DNA of 5,369 bases, from the NCBI GenBank assembly GCA_014796735.1, contig JAAVIG010000050.1:1-5369 (forward strand). The letters run 5' to 3'. A program made the translations under genes and the position numbers. The DNA comes from Oscillospiraceae bacterium. Lineage in GTDB: Bacteria > Bacillota > Clostridia > Oscillospirales > Ruminococcaceae. Below the pieces are notes generated by a model, which was not told where the DNA came from, made no database searches, and was given only the letters and a program-made list of their open reading frames with translations. Each line of letters begins with the position of its first letter. The stretch's first letter is position 1. Below, in pieces: positions 1 to 5,369 of this stretch.

Positions 1-185
1 GGAATTATTGGGGCTTTATTCACGTTCGGGTCGCAGGGGCTGCGTTGTTGATTACGGGTTTTCATTGGTGACGTTGTTTACTTCCACTGGTTAGTACAAT
101 GTATAATTATGTTATCTCTCCCAAGTAACATGTACCGCCCTATCCGTTAAAAACGTTCCTTTTATAATAACTACCCCACAGCAGG

Positions 186-261
186 GGCGGAGCCAAATTT
201 TCGCTTCGCGAAAATTTTGAAATGCTTCGCATTTCAGCGGGCTGTCGCCCGCGGCTCCGCC
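186..261. repeat. Four-armed (cloverleaf-like) palindromic element
   Basis: The outer stem GGCGGAGCC (186-194) pairs perfectly with GGCTCCGCC (253-261). It encloses three perfect hairpins placed end to end. Hairpin 1 has a 10-bp stem (195-204 with 208-217) and loop TTC. Hairpin 2 has a 7-bp stem (219-225 with 229-235) and loop TTC. Hairpin 3 has a 6-bp stem (237-242 with 247-252) and loop TGTC. Only bases 218 and 236 are unpaired at the junction. The fold is seen directly in the sequence. It lacks tRNA landmarks and a following T-tract, so it is neither a tRNA nor a simple terminator. The best guess, an inference, is a dispersed REP/MITE-like repeat. The pentamer CACAG flanks it at 177-181 and 267-271 and could be a short target duplication or chance. 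Confidence 0.8.
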
Positions 262-410
262 GCCAACACAGTTCGCCGCTCTTTCCACTTCATTGATCTA
301 ACCTTATCACACAAAAAACTCTTCTCGCACATCAGTTCTATTTCCGAAAGCTTGCTTTGTTAAAATCCGGTTCACATTTTCATTTTTTTACTCTGAAAAT
401 TCTGTGAAAA

Positions 411-450
411 GGCGGAAACACCCCCAAAAGAGGTGCTTCCGCCCATTTTT
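411..450 (+). terminator. Intrinsic terminator
   Basis: GGCGGAA (411-417) pairs with TTCCGCC (437-443), and CACC (419-422) pairs with GGTG (432-435), across one A-C mismatch (418/436). The loop is nine bases and TTTTT follows at 446-450. An A-run at 407-410 precedes the stem, so the hairpin might also work weakly on the minus strand. It lies just upstream of the promoter of the large gene and would insulate that gene from upstream transcription. No gene that it terminates is visible in the window. Confidence 0.75.
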
Positions 451-466
451 GTAATCAATTTCCCCA

Positions 467-495
467 TTGCTTTTTTAAAAAATTTAGTGTATAAT
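467..495 (+). promoter_or_regulatory. Sigma-A-type promoter of the large activase gene
   Basis: The -35 box TTGCTT (467-472) matches the consensus in its first three bases. A spacer of exactly 17 bases leads to a perfect -10 box, TATAAT (490-495), inside an AT-rich stretch. The expected transcription start is near 502, which gives a leader of roughly 105 bases before the ATG at 609. A start near 502 would also rule out the in-frame GTG at 501 as the translation start, because it would be at or before the first transcribed base. Confidence 0.75.
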
Positions 496-524
496 ATAGG
501 GTGGCAAACAAGGGATATTTTCGC

Positions 525-568
525 TTTTTGCCCTTTACCGAAAAGGCTTTATTTGTTTTTTGCCCTTT
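525..568 (+). repeat. Direct repeat in the leader
   Basis: The 12-mer TTTTTGCCCTTT occurs at 525-536 and again at 557-568, a period of 32 bases, within the untranslated leader of the large gene. It might be a binding site or a chance feature of a T-rich leader. I recognise no riboswitch fold around it. Confidence 0.5.
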
Positions 569-593
569 CGGATCATTCAATGTGTTTCAAATG

Positions 594-600
594 AAAGGAA
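594..600 (+). promoter_or_regulatory. Ribosome binding site fixing the start at 609
   Basis: AAAGGAA lies eight bases before the ATG at 609. This supports 609 over the in-frame ATG at 591, which overlaps the site itself, and over the GTG at 501, which has no such site. The protein starting at 609 opens directly with the family's characteristic first strand. Confidence 0.75.
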
Positions 601-608
601 AAAAATAT

Positions 609-3600
609 ATGTTCCATATCGGCCTTGACGTTGGTTCGACAACGGTAAAAATCGTTATACTTGACGAAAACGGTAAAACCGTACATAAAAAATATCAAAG
701 ACATTATTCCGACATAAAAAAGACCTTGGCGGAGGTCCTGTCAGAGGGCATAGAAAAAATAGATAAGTCCGCCGAATCCGCCACCGTGGCGGTAACGGGC
801 AGCGGCGGCATTAACGTTGCAAAGTGGCTTGATATTCCCTTTGTTCAGGAGGTAACGGCGGGAGCGGTGGCTATCGAAAAGCTTATCCCTCAGACCGACG
901 TGGCTATCGAGCTGGGCGGCGAGGACGCTAAGATAACCTACCTTAAAGGCGGTATCGAGCAGCGCATGAACGGCACCTGCGCCGGCGGCACAGGAGCGTT
1001 TATAGATCAGATGGCAGCACTGTTAAACACCGACATCACGGGCTTGAACGAGCTTGCCAAGGACGCGGAAACGATCTACCCCATAGCTTCGAGATGCGGC
1101 GTTTTCGCTAAGTCCGACATTCAGCCCCTTTTAAACGACGGCGCGAAGAAAAGCGACGTTGCGGCTTCCGTGTTCCAGTCGGTGGTAAATCAGACCATAA
1201 GCGGACTTGCCTGCGGAAAGCCCATAAGAGGAAAGGTAGCCTTTTTGGGAGGCCCTCTGCACTATCTGTCGGAGCTGAGAAAACGCTTTATCGTGACCCT
1301 GAACCTTACCGACGAGGAAATAATCTTCCCTGAGGACGCCAATTTGTTTGTGGCAACGGGCGCGGCGCTTTCCGACAGCAGGGGAGAGGTGTCGATAGAA
1401 AAGCTTAAGGAAAATATAGGAAATCTCTCAAAGGTGCAGACTCACGAGGTGGAAAGACTGGCACCGCTCTTTAAGGACGAGGAGGAAAAGCAGGCCTTTT
1501 TGGACAGACACGCCAAGGCTAAAATAGGCACCGCCGACTTCTCCTCTCACAAGGGCAAATGCTATCTGGGCATAGACGCGGGCTCCACCACCACAAAGGC
1601 GGCGCTGATAAACGAAAAGGGCGAGATTCTGTATTCCTACTACAACAATAATATGGGCGACCCCTTAAAATCCGTTATCGGTATTTTAAAGGAAATATAT
1701 TCCCTTATGCCCAAGGACGCTTACATAGCGAAAGCCACCGCAACGGGTTACGGCGAGCACCTTATAAAAGCGGCGTTAAAGGCGGACTACGGCGAAATCG
1801 AGACTATGGCTCATTACAAGGCGGCGGAGCGTATGCTGCCCGGAGTCGAGTTCATTCTGGACATCGGCGGACAGGATATGAAGTGCATAAGAGTAAAGGA
1901 CGGCGAAATTCAGAGCATTTTGCTGAACGAGGCGTGCTCCAGCGGCTGCGGAAGCTTTATAGAAAACTTTGCCGTGGCTTTGGGCATGACCAGCGCGGAA
2001 TTTGCGCAATTGGGGCTTACTGCCGAGCACCCCGTTGATTTAGGTTCGCGCTGCACCGTGTTTATGAACAGCAGAGTTAAGCAGGCGCAGAAGGAGGGGG
2101 CAAGCGTTGCGGACATTTCCGCGGGCTTAAGCTACTCCGTTGTTAAAAACGCGCTGTTTAAGGTAATAAAAATACGCGACCCCAAGGATATGGGCGAAAA
2201 GATAATAGTGCAGGGCGGTACCTTTATGAACAATTCGGTGCTGAGAGCCTTTGAGCTTACCTGCGGCAGGGAGGCGGTAAGACCCGATAAGGCTGGCTTA
2301 ATGGGCGCTTACGGAAGCGCGCTTATCGCTATGGCAAGAGACGACGGAGAGGGCTCGACCATTGCCACCCTTGACAAACTGGAAACGTTTTCTATCACCA
2401 AATCCACCGCAAGGTGCGGACGGTGCAGCAACAACTGCCTGCTTACTATAAGCAAATTCGGCGACGGCACAAGGTTTATCACCAACAACCGCTGCGAAAG
2501 AGGCGCGGGACTTGGCACCAAAAAATCCGAGCTGCCCAATCTTTTTGATTATAAATACAAGCTTTTGTTTGACAGAAAGTCATTGACGGGGGAGGAAGCA
2601 AAAAGAGGCGTGATAGGACTGCCCCGCGTGCTTGGAATGTACGAAAATTATCCCTTCTGGCACACCTTCTTTACAAAGCTCGGCTACAGCGTTCTTTTGT
2701 CCCCCGATTCAAGCCGTGAAATATACGAGCTTGGTATGGAAACGATGCCCAGCGAATCGGTATGCTACCCCGCGAAGCTTTCTCACGGGCATATCGAGTG
2801 GCTTATAAAAAACGGCGCGGAAATTATTTTCTACCCCTCTCTCCCTTACGAAATGGACTGCGGCGGCAAGGGCGACAATCATTACAACTGCCCCGTTGTG
2901 GCTACCTACGGAGAGGTAATCAAAAACTCCATACCCGAGCTGAGAGAGCATAAAATAAGCTTTATGAATCCGTTTTTGCCCATTTACGACAAGGAGCGCA
3001 TGGCGGAAAGGCTTGTTGAGGAATTTTCGCCTTTGGGCATAAAAGGGCAGGAAATAGGCGCGGCATTAGCGGAAGCATATAAAGAGGACGACCGCTTTAA
3101 AAAGACCGTACGCGCAAAGGGCGAGGAAGTCCTTAAAATGCTTGAGGAAACGGGGCAAAAGGGCATAGTCCTTGCGGGCAGACCCTATCATTTAGACCCC
3201 GAGATAAATCACGGCATTCCCGAAATGGTAAACGGCTACGGCTTTGCGGTGCTGACCGAGGACAGTGTGGCGCACTTGGGCATAGACAAGCTTGCGAGAC
3301 CTATAAGAGTTGTTGACCAGTGGATGTATCACAACAGGCTTTACAACTCCGCCGCCGTGGTAGGCGAAAGGGACTATCTTGAACTTGTGCAGCTGAACAG
3401 CTTCGGCTGCGGCTTGGACGCGGTTACCACCGATCAGGTGCAGGAGATCATGCAGGGCTACGGCAGACTGTACACCGTGCTTAAGATAGACGAGGTAAAC
3501 AACTTAGGCGCGGCGCGCATACGCTTACGCTCACTTATTTCCGTTTCCGAGGAGCGCAGCAGAGACGGCTATCACAGCACCGAAAAATACGACGGCTACC

Positions 3601-4886
3601 ACCGCCAGCCTTTATTTACAAGCGAAAGCAAAAAGACACACACTATCCTTGCCCCCCAAATGGCGCCCATTCACTTTGAGCTTCTGGAACAGGCGTTCAG
3701 ATATTCGGGCTACAATTTGGTTATTTTAAAGGATTATACAAAGGATATTGTAGACAAGGGCTTAAAGTACGTAAACAACGACGCATGCTACCCCACCATT
3801 CTGACGGTAGGCTCTCTTATGTCGGCCTTGGACAGCGGAAAATACGACCTTGACAACACCTCCGTTATGATAACACAGACGGGCGGAGCGTGCAGAGCCA
3901 CCAACTACGTGGGAATGATCAAAAAGGCCCTGAAGGAGGGCGGCTATCCGAATGTGCCCATTATATCGATAAATATGGTGGGTATGGAGAAAAACCCCGG
4001 CTTTAAATACACTCCCGCGATTATAATAAGGGCAATGCTGGCTTTGGTTTACGGCGATACATTAAGCCGCTGCTTATACAAGGTAAGACCCTATGAGATC
4101 GAAAAGGGCAGCGCCAACAGACTGTATGAGCAGTGGAACGAAAAGCTGAAAAAATCCTTAAAGAGCTTAAGCTTTAGCGAGTATAAGAAAAATATTGCGG
4201 CTATCGTTAAGGACTTTAACGATCTTCCCGTTCTGGAGGTCGAAAAGCCGAGAGTGGGAATTGTGGGAGAGATACTGGTAAAGTATCACCCCGTTGCAAA
4301 CAACTTTGTTGTTGACCTGGTGGAATCGGAGGGCGCTGAAGCGGTGGTTCCCGATCTTATGGGCTTTATCTACTTCATTATGGATCACGCCAACACAAGA
4401 AAAGAGCTGCTTACCGTTTCAAATTCCCGCTATTTCTTCATGAACAAGCTCATAAGCTTTTTGGAACATCTGCAAAAGCCTTATCTCAACGCGATAAAAG
4501 GCACGAAGTTCGGCAGTCCCATGAAGATTTCCGAAATGAGAAAATTGGTGGACGGAATCGTTTCAACGGGCAATATCGCGGGAGAGGGCTGGTTCCTTAC
4601 CGCCGAAATGGTGGAGCTTATGCACAGCGGAGTTAATAACATCATCTGCATGCAGCCCTTCGCGTGCCTGCCCAATCACGTTACGGGCAAGGGCGTTATC
4701 GGCGAGCTGAGACGGAGAAACCCTCTTTCAAATATTATAGCGGTCGACTATGACCCCGGAGCTTCGGAGGTAAATCAGATAAACCGCATCAAGCTTATGC
4801 TTTCTCACGCGGTAAGGAACGCGGATAAGGCGGCGGAGGTGAAGGTTGAGGTAAAGGATAAGTATTCGGAGCTTATCAATGCGTAA
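609..4886 (+). CDS. Tandem acyl-CoA dehydratase activase fused to DUF2229/HgdB-like domains (1425 aa)
   Basis: This is a cytoplasmic iron-sulfur ATPase of the 2-hydroxyglutaryl-CoA dehydratase activator family (BadF/BadG/BcrA/BcrD). Numbering starts at the ATG at 609. Repeat 1 (about 1-290) has DVGSTT (7-12), ELGGEDAK (101-108), NGTCAGGTG (121-129) and SRCGVF. Repeat 2 (about 318-575) has DAGSTT (323-328), DIGGQDMK (418-425), NEACSSGCG and SRCTVF. The likely [4Fe-4S] ligands are C124 and C163, then C443 and C482, with the same 39-residue spacing in both repeats. A cysteine knuckle (C603, C606, C610, C629) precedes a DUF2229 domain starting near 667 (GLPRVLGMYENYPFW). HgdB-like segments follow, with conserved-looking cysteines at 719, 761, 934, 1060, 1095 and 1352. 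There is no signal peptide or membrane segment. The length fits the intact family, which I recall at about 1400 residues. By analogy, ATP hydrolysis drives low-potential electron transfer to a C-terminal metal site, possibly a double-cubane cluster (inference). The substrate is unknown. The gene has its own promoter and no terminator before the downstream antitoxin gene. Confidence 0.93.
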   Translation: MFHIGLDVGSTTVKIVILDENGKTVHKKYQRHYSDIKKTLAEVLSEGIEKIDKSAESATVAVTGSGGINVAKWLDIPFVQEVTAGAVAIEKLIPQTDVAIELGGEDAKITYLKGGIEQRMNGTCAGGTGAFIDQMAALLNTDITGLNELAKDAETIYPIASRCGVFAKSDIQPLLNDGAKKSDVAASVFQSVVNQTISGLACGKPIRGKVAFLGGPLHYLSELRKRFIVTLNLTDEEIIFPEDANLFVATGAALSDSRGEVSIEKLKENIGNLSKVQTHEVERLAPLFKDEEEKQAFLDRHAKAKIGTADFSSHKGKCYLGIDAGSTTTKAALINEKGEILYSYYNNNMGDPLKSVIGILKEIYSLMPKDAYIAKATATGYGEHLIKAALKADYGEIETMAHYKAAERMLPGVEFILDIGGQDMKCIRVKDGEIQSILLNEACSSGCGSFIENFAVALGMTSAEFAQLGLTAEHPVDLGSRCTVFMNSRVKQAQKEGASVADISAGLSYSVVKNALFKVIKIRDPKDMGEKIIVQGGTFMNNSVLRAFELTCGREAVRPDKAGLMGAYGSALIAMARDDGEGSTIATLDKLETFSITKSTARCGRCSNNCLLTISKFGDGTRFITNNRCERGAGLGTKKSELPNLFDYKYKLLFDRKSLTGEEAKRGVIGLPRVLGMYENYPFWHTFFTKLGYSVLLSPDSSREIYELGMETMPSESVCYPAKLSHGHIEWLIKNGAEIIFYPSLPYEMDCGGKGDNHYNCPVVATYGEVIKNSIPELREHKISFMNPFLPIYDKERMAERLVEEFSPLGIKGQEIGAALAEAYKEDDRFKKTVRAKGEEVLKMLEETGQKGIVLAGRPYHLDPEINHGIPEMVNGYGFAVLTEDSVAHLGIDKLARPIRVVDQWMYHNRLYNSAAVVGERDYLELVQLNSFGCGLDAVTTDQVQEIMQGYGRLYTVLKIDEVNNLGAARIRLRSLISVSEERSRDGYHSTEKYDGYHRQPLFTSESKKTHTILAPQMAPIHFELLEQAFRYSGYNLVILKDYTKDIVDKGLKYVNNDACYPTILTVGSLMSALDSGKYDLDNTSVMITQTGGACRATNYVGMIKKALKEGGYPNVPIISINMVGMEKNPGFKYTPAIIIRAMLALVYGDTLSRCLYKVRPYEIEKGSANRLYEQWNEKLKKSLKSLSFSEYKKNIAAIVKDFNDLPVLEVEKPRVGIVGEILVKYHPVANNFVVDLVESEGAEAVVPDLMGFIYFIMDHANTRKELLTVSNSRYFFMNKLISFLEHLQKPYLNAIKGTKFGSPMKISEMRKLVDGIVSTGNIAGEGWFLTAEMVELMHSGVNNIICMQPFACLPNHVTGKGVIGELRRRNPLSNIIAVDYDPGASEVNQINRIKLMLSHAVRNADKAAEVKVEVKDKYSELINA

Positions 4887-4895
4887 ACACGTAAA

Positions 4896-4905
4896 AAGGG
4901 GTGAT
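4896..4905 (+). promoter_or_regulatory. Ribosome binding site of the antitoxin gene
   Basis: AAGGGGTGAT closely matches the anti-Shine-Dalgarno complement (AAGGAGGTGAT) and sits seven bases before the ATG at 4913. The in-frame GTG at 4901 lies inside this site and so is very unlikely to be the start. Confidence 0.75.
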
Positions 4906-4912
4906 AAAAGGT

Positions 4913-5194
4913 ATGTCCGAAACAAATATCAATATTCGGGTGGATCCGATATTGAAGCAGGAAGCGGAAGCACTTTTTAAAGATCCGGGTTTAAATATGT
5001 CGGCGGCGATCAGTATGTTTTTACGTTCGGCGGTGGATCATGACGGCATTCCATTTGAAGTAAAGCGTCAGATTCCAAATGCGGAAACCAGAGCAGCGCT
5101 TGATGAGTACGAGGAAATGAAAAACAATCCCGACAAATATAAACGGTATTCTTCTTTTGCGGAGGCGTTAAACGAGGTGTTTGCCGATGCTTGA
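4913..5194 (+). CDS. RelB/DinJ-family antitoxin (93 aa)
   Basis: This is the probable antitoxin of a type II toxin-antitoxin pair. The N-terminus (MSETNINIRVDPILKQEAEA) is the ribbon-helix-helix DNA-binding start typical of RelB/DinJ: a beta strand NINIRV (residues 5-10), a first helix, then GLNMSAAISMFLRSAV (26-41) as the second helix. IPFEV (46-50) is the usual DinJ-type motif after the fold. The C-terminal part (about 57-93, charged, ending EALNEVFADA) would wrap the toxin. Family knowledge says such proteins neutralise the RNase toxin and repress their own operon. The start at 4913 is chosen from its ribosome binding site. The gene begins 26 bases after the large gene, and its last eight bases overlap the toxin start at 5187. 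Asp is mostly GAT (5 of 7) and Pro includes CCG, unlike the GAC- and CCC-rich large gene, which suggests separate ancestry. The reading frame is intact. Confidence 0.9.
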   Translation: MSETNINIRVDPILKQEAEALFKDPGLNMSAAISMFLRSAVDHDGIPFEVKRQIPNAETRAALDEYEEMKNNPDKYKRYSSFAEALNEVFADA

Positions 5195-5323
5195 AGTAGT
5201 TTTGTCCAACAAGTTTAAAAAAGACCTGAAGCTCGCAAAAAACGCGGCTGTAATATTGAACTGCTTCAAGAAGCTGTTGACACGTTAGCGCGGGAGCAAA
5301 AGCTGGACGATAAATACCGCTAA
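5187..5323 (+). pseudogene. Broken YafQ-family mRNA interferase toxin fragment
   Basis: The ATG at 5187 has a good ribosome binding site (GAGGTG, 5174-5179) and overlaps the antitoxin end, the usual layout of these operons. The first residues, MLEVVLSNKFKKDLKLAK, are typical of YafQ/RelE-superfamily toxins. At the six-A run 5237-5242 the frame shifts, and as written the protein ends at TAG 5286-5288 after 33 residues. One extra A would restore KKRGCNIELLQEAVDTLARE and then QKLDDKYR, which reads to TAA at 5321-5323. The family motif that should follow (DH, then GNY and the catalytic histidines; YafQ H50, H63, D67 and H87 from memory) is absent from this strand because the sequence turns into an inverted copy of itself. 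Intact members are about 90 residues. As written it cannot encode an active toxin. The cause may be mutation, a sequencing error in the A run, or an edge artefact. Confidence 0.8.
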
Positions 5324-5369
5324 ATTCGTGGTCGCGGTATCTATCGGCCAGCTTTTGCTCCCGCGCTAA
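5285..5369. repeat. Foldback inverted repeat at the right edge
   Basis: Bases 5285-5320 and 5334-5369 are inverted copies matching at 34 of 36 positions. The outer 22 bases match perfectly (5285-5306 with 5348-5369), and the two mismatches pair A5307 with G5347 and A5313 with C5341. The spacer is 13 bases (5321-5333). Both arms encode the same toxin segment on opposite strands: the left arm reads LAREQKLDDKYR forward and the right arm reads LAREQKLADRYR on the minus strand. The repeat reaches the final base, so its true extent is unknown. No T-tract is visible, so it is not evidently a terminator. Confidence 0.9.
5316..5369 (-). pseudogene. Inverted partial copy of the YafQ-type toxin
   Basis: Read on the minus strand from 5369, this stretch encodes LAREQKLADRYRDHEFSG. 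It matches the forward toxin fragment and then continues with DHEFSG, the part of the YafQ family motif (Y-x-D-H-x-L-x-G) that the forward copy lacks. It therefore comes from a real toxin gene copy, not from chance pairing. It differs from the forward copy at two bases (encoded D to A and K to R), so it may derive from a second allele or paralogue. It is cut by the window edge, and beyond 5316 it runs into the opposite strand of the forward copy. Confidence 0.65.

Larger units (their letters stand above)
1..466. other. Gene-free upstream region
   Basis: No reading frame here has a convincing start, ribosome binding site and family resemblance. Every forward frame meets a stop early; the longest one entering from the left edge closes at about position 94 after 30 codons and resembles nothing I recognise. 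The region holds the four-armed palindrome (186-261) and the terminator (411-450), described separately. Two TATAAT hexamers (102-107 and 163-168) have no acceptable -35 box at normal spacing. Base composition is uneven: an AT-rich tract, the GC-rich element, then AT-rich sequence again, as expected of intergenic DNA carrying an inserted repeat. Confidence 0.7.

Noticed and set aside
1..65. Minus-strand frame starting with ATG at 65 and running off the left edge (21 codons visible, MKTRNQQRSP...)
   Set aside because: It has no well-placed ribosome binding site or promoter, is only 21 codons long before the edge, and matches no family I can name. It could be the start of a real gene, but this cannot be supported.
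2..94. Forward open frame entering from the left edge and ending at TAG 92-94, possibly the tail of an upstream gene
   Set aside because: Thirty codons with no recognisable motif; open frames of this length occur by chance.
102..168. TATAAT hexamers at 102-107 and 163-168 as promoters
   Set aside because: Neither has a plausible -35 box at 16-18 bases. The closest candidate, TTGTTT at 74-79, is 22 bases away from the first hexamer.
186..261. tRNA gene, suggested by the cloverleaf-like fold
   Set aside because: There is no TTCGA-type T loop, no seven-base anticodon loop, no D-loop GG and no CCA end. The loops are three or four bases.
1776..3166. Several minus-strand and alternate-frame open stretches within the activase gene
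   Set aside because: They lie opposite strongly conserved coding sequence, have no ribosome binding sites and show no family features. They are shadows of the GC-rich third-codon pattern.
609..4886. Nitrogenase-like or benzoyl-CoA reductase subunit assignment for the large gene
   Set aside because: The tandem activase repeats and the DUF2229 region fit the broad large-activase family. Nothing in the window links it to benzoyl-CoA or nitrogen reduction, so no substrate or gene symbol is given.
5285..5369. Transcription terminator for the toxin-antitoxin operon
   Set aside because: Although a long stem could form, no T-tract follows within the window, and both arms are toxin coding sequence on opposite strands, which points to a duplication-inversion or chimera.

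Overview
The window suggests an anaerobic Gram-positive bacterium of the class Clostridia, probably a gut or rumen type. This is inferred from the strong AGGA/GGTGAT-type ribosome binding sites, the sigma-A-like promoter, and the large 2-hydroxyacyl-CoA dehydratase activase-type protein, a family typical of strict anaerobes. No species can be named from the sequence.

Layout. Positions 1-466 contain no gene that can be supported. They hold a compact four-armed palindromic element (186-261) and an intrinsic terminator (411-450). A promoter (467-495) then drives a single large gene (609-4886). It encodes a 1425-residue iron-sulfur protein: two tandem BadF/BadG/HgdC-type ATPase domains fused to a cysteine-rich DUF2229 / HgdB-like region. 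A RelB/DinJ-type antitoxin gene follows after 26 bases (4913-5194). It overlaps the start of a YafQ-type toxin gene (from 5187) that is broken. The toxin reading frame is lost at a run of six A's (5237-5242). About 80 bases further on, the sequence turns into an inverted copy of itself (arms 5285-5320 and 5334-5369) and runs to the last base of the window.

How the genes relate. By family knowledge the large protein should use ATP hydrolysis to drive low-potential electron transfer from a [4Fe-4S] cluster held by its ATPase domains to a metal site in its C-terminal half; its substrate is unknown. The toxin-antitoxin pair is functionally unrelated. It differs from the large gene in Asp and Pro codon choice and looks like an inserted accessory cassette. 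No terminator separates it from the large gene, so read-through is possible.

Nothing here clearly amounts to a new system. The items most worth checking are the cloverleaf-like element at 186-261, the foldback palindrome at the right edge (either a real rearrangement or a contig-end chimera), and the intramolecular four-cysteine arrangement of the large activase.
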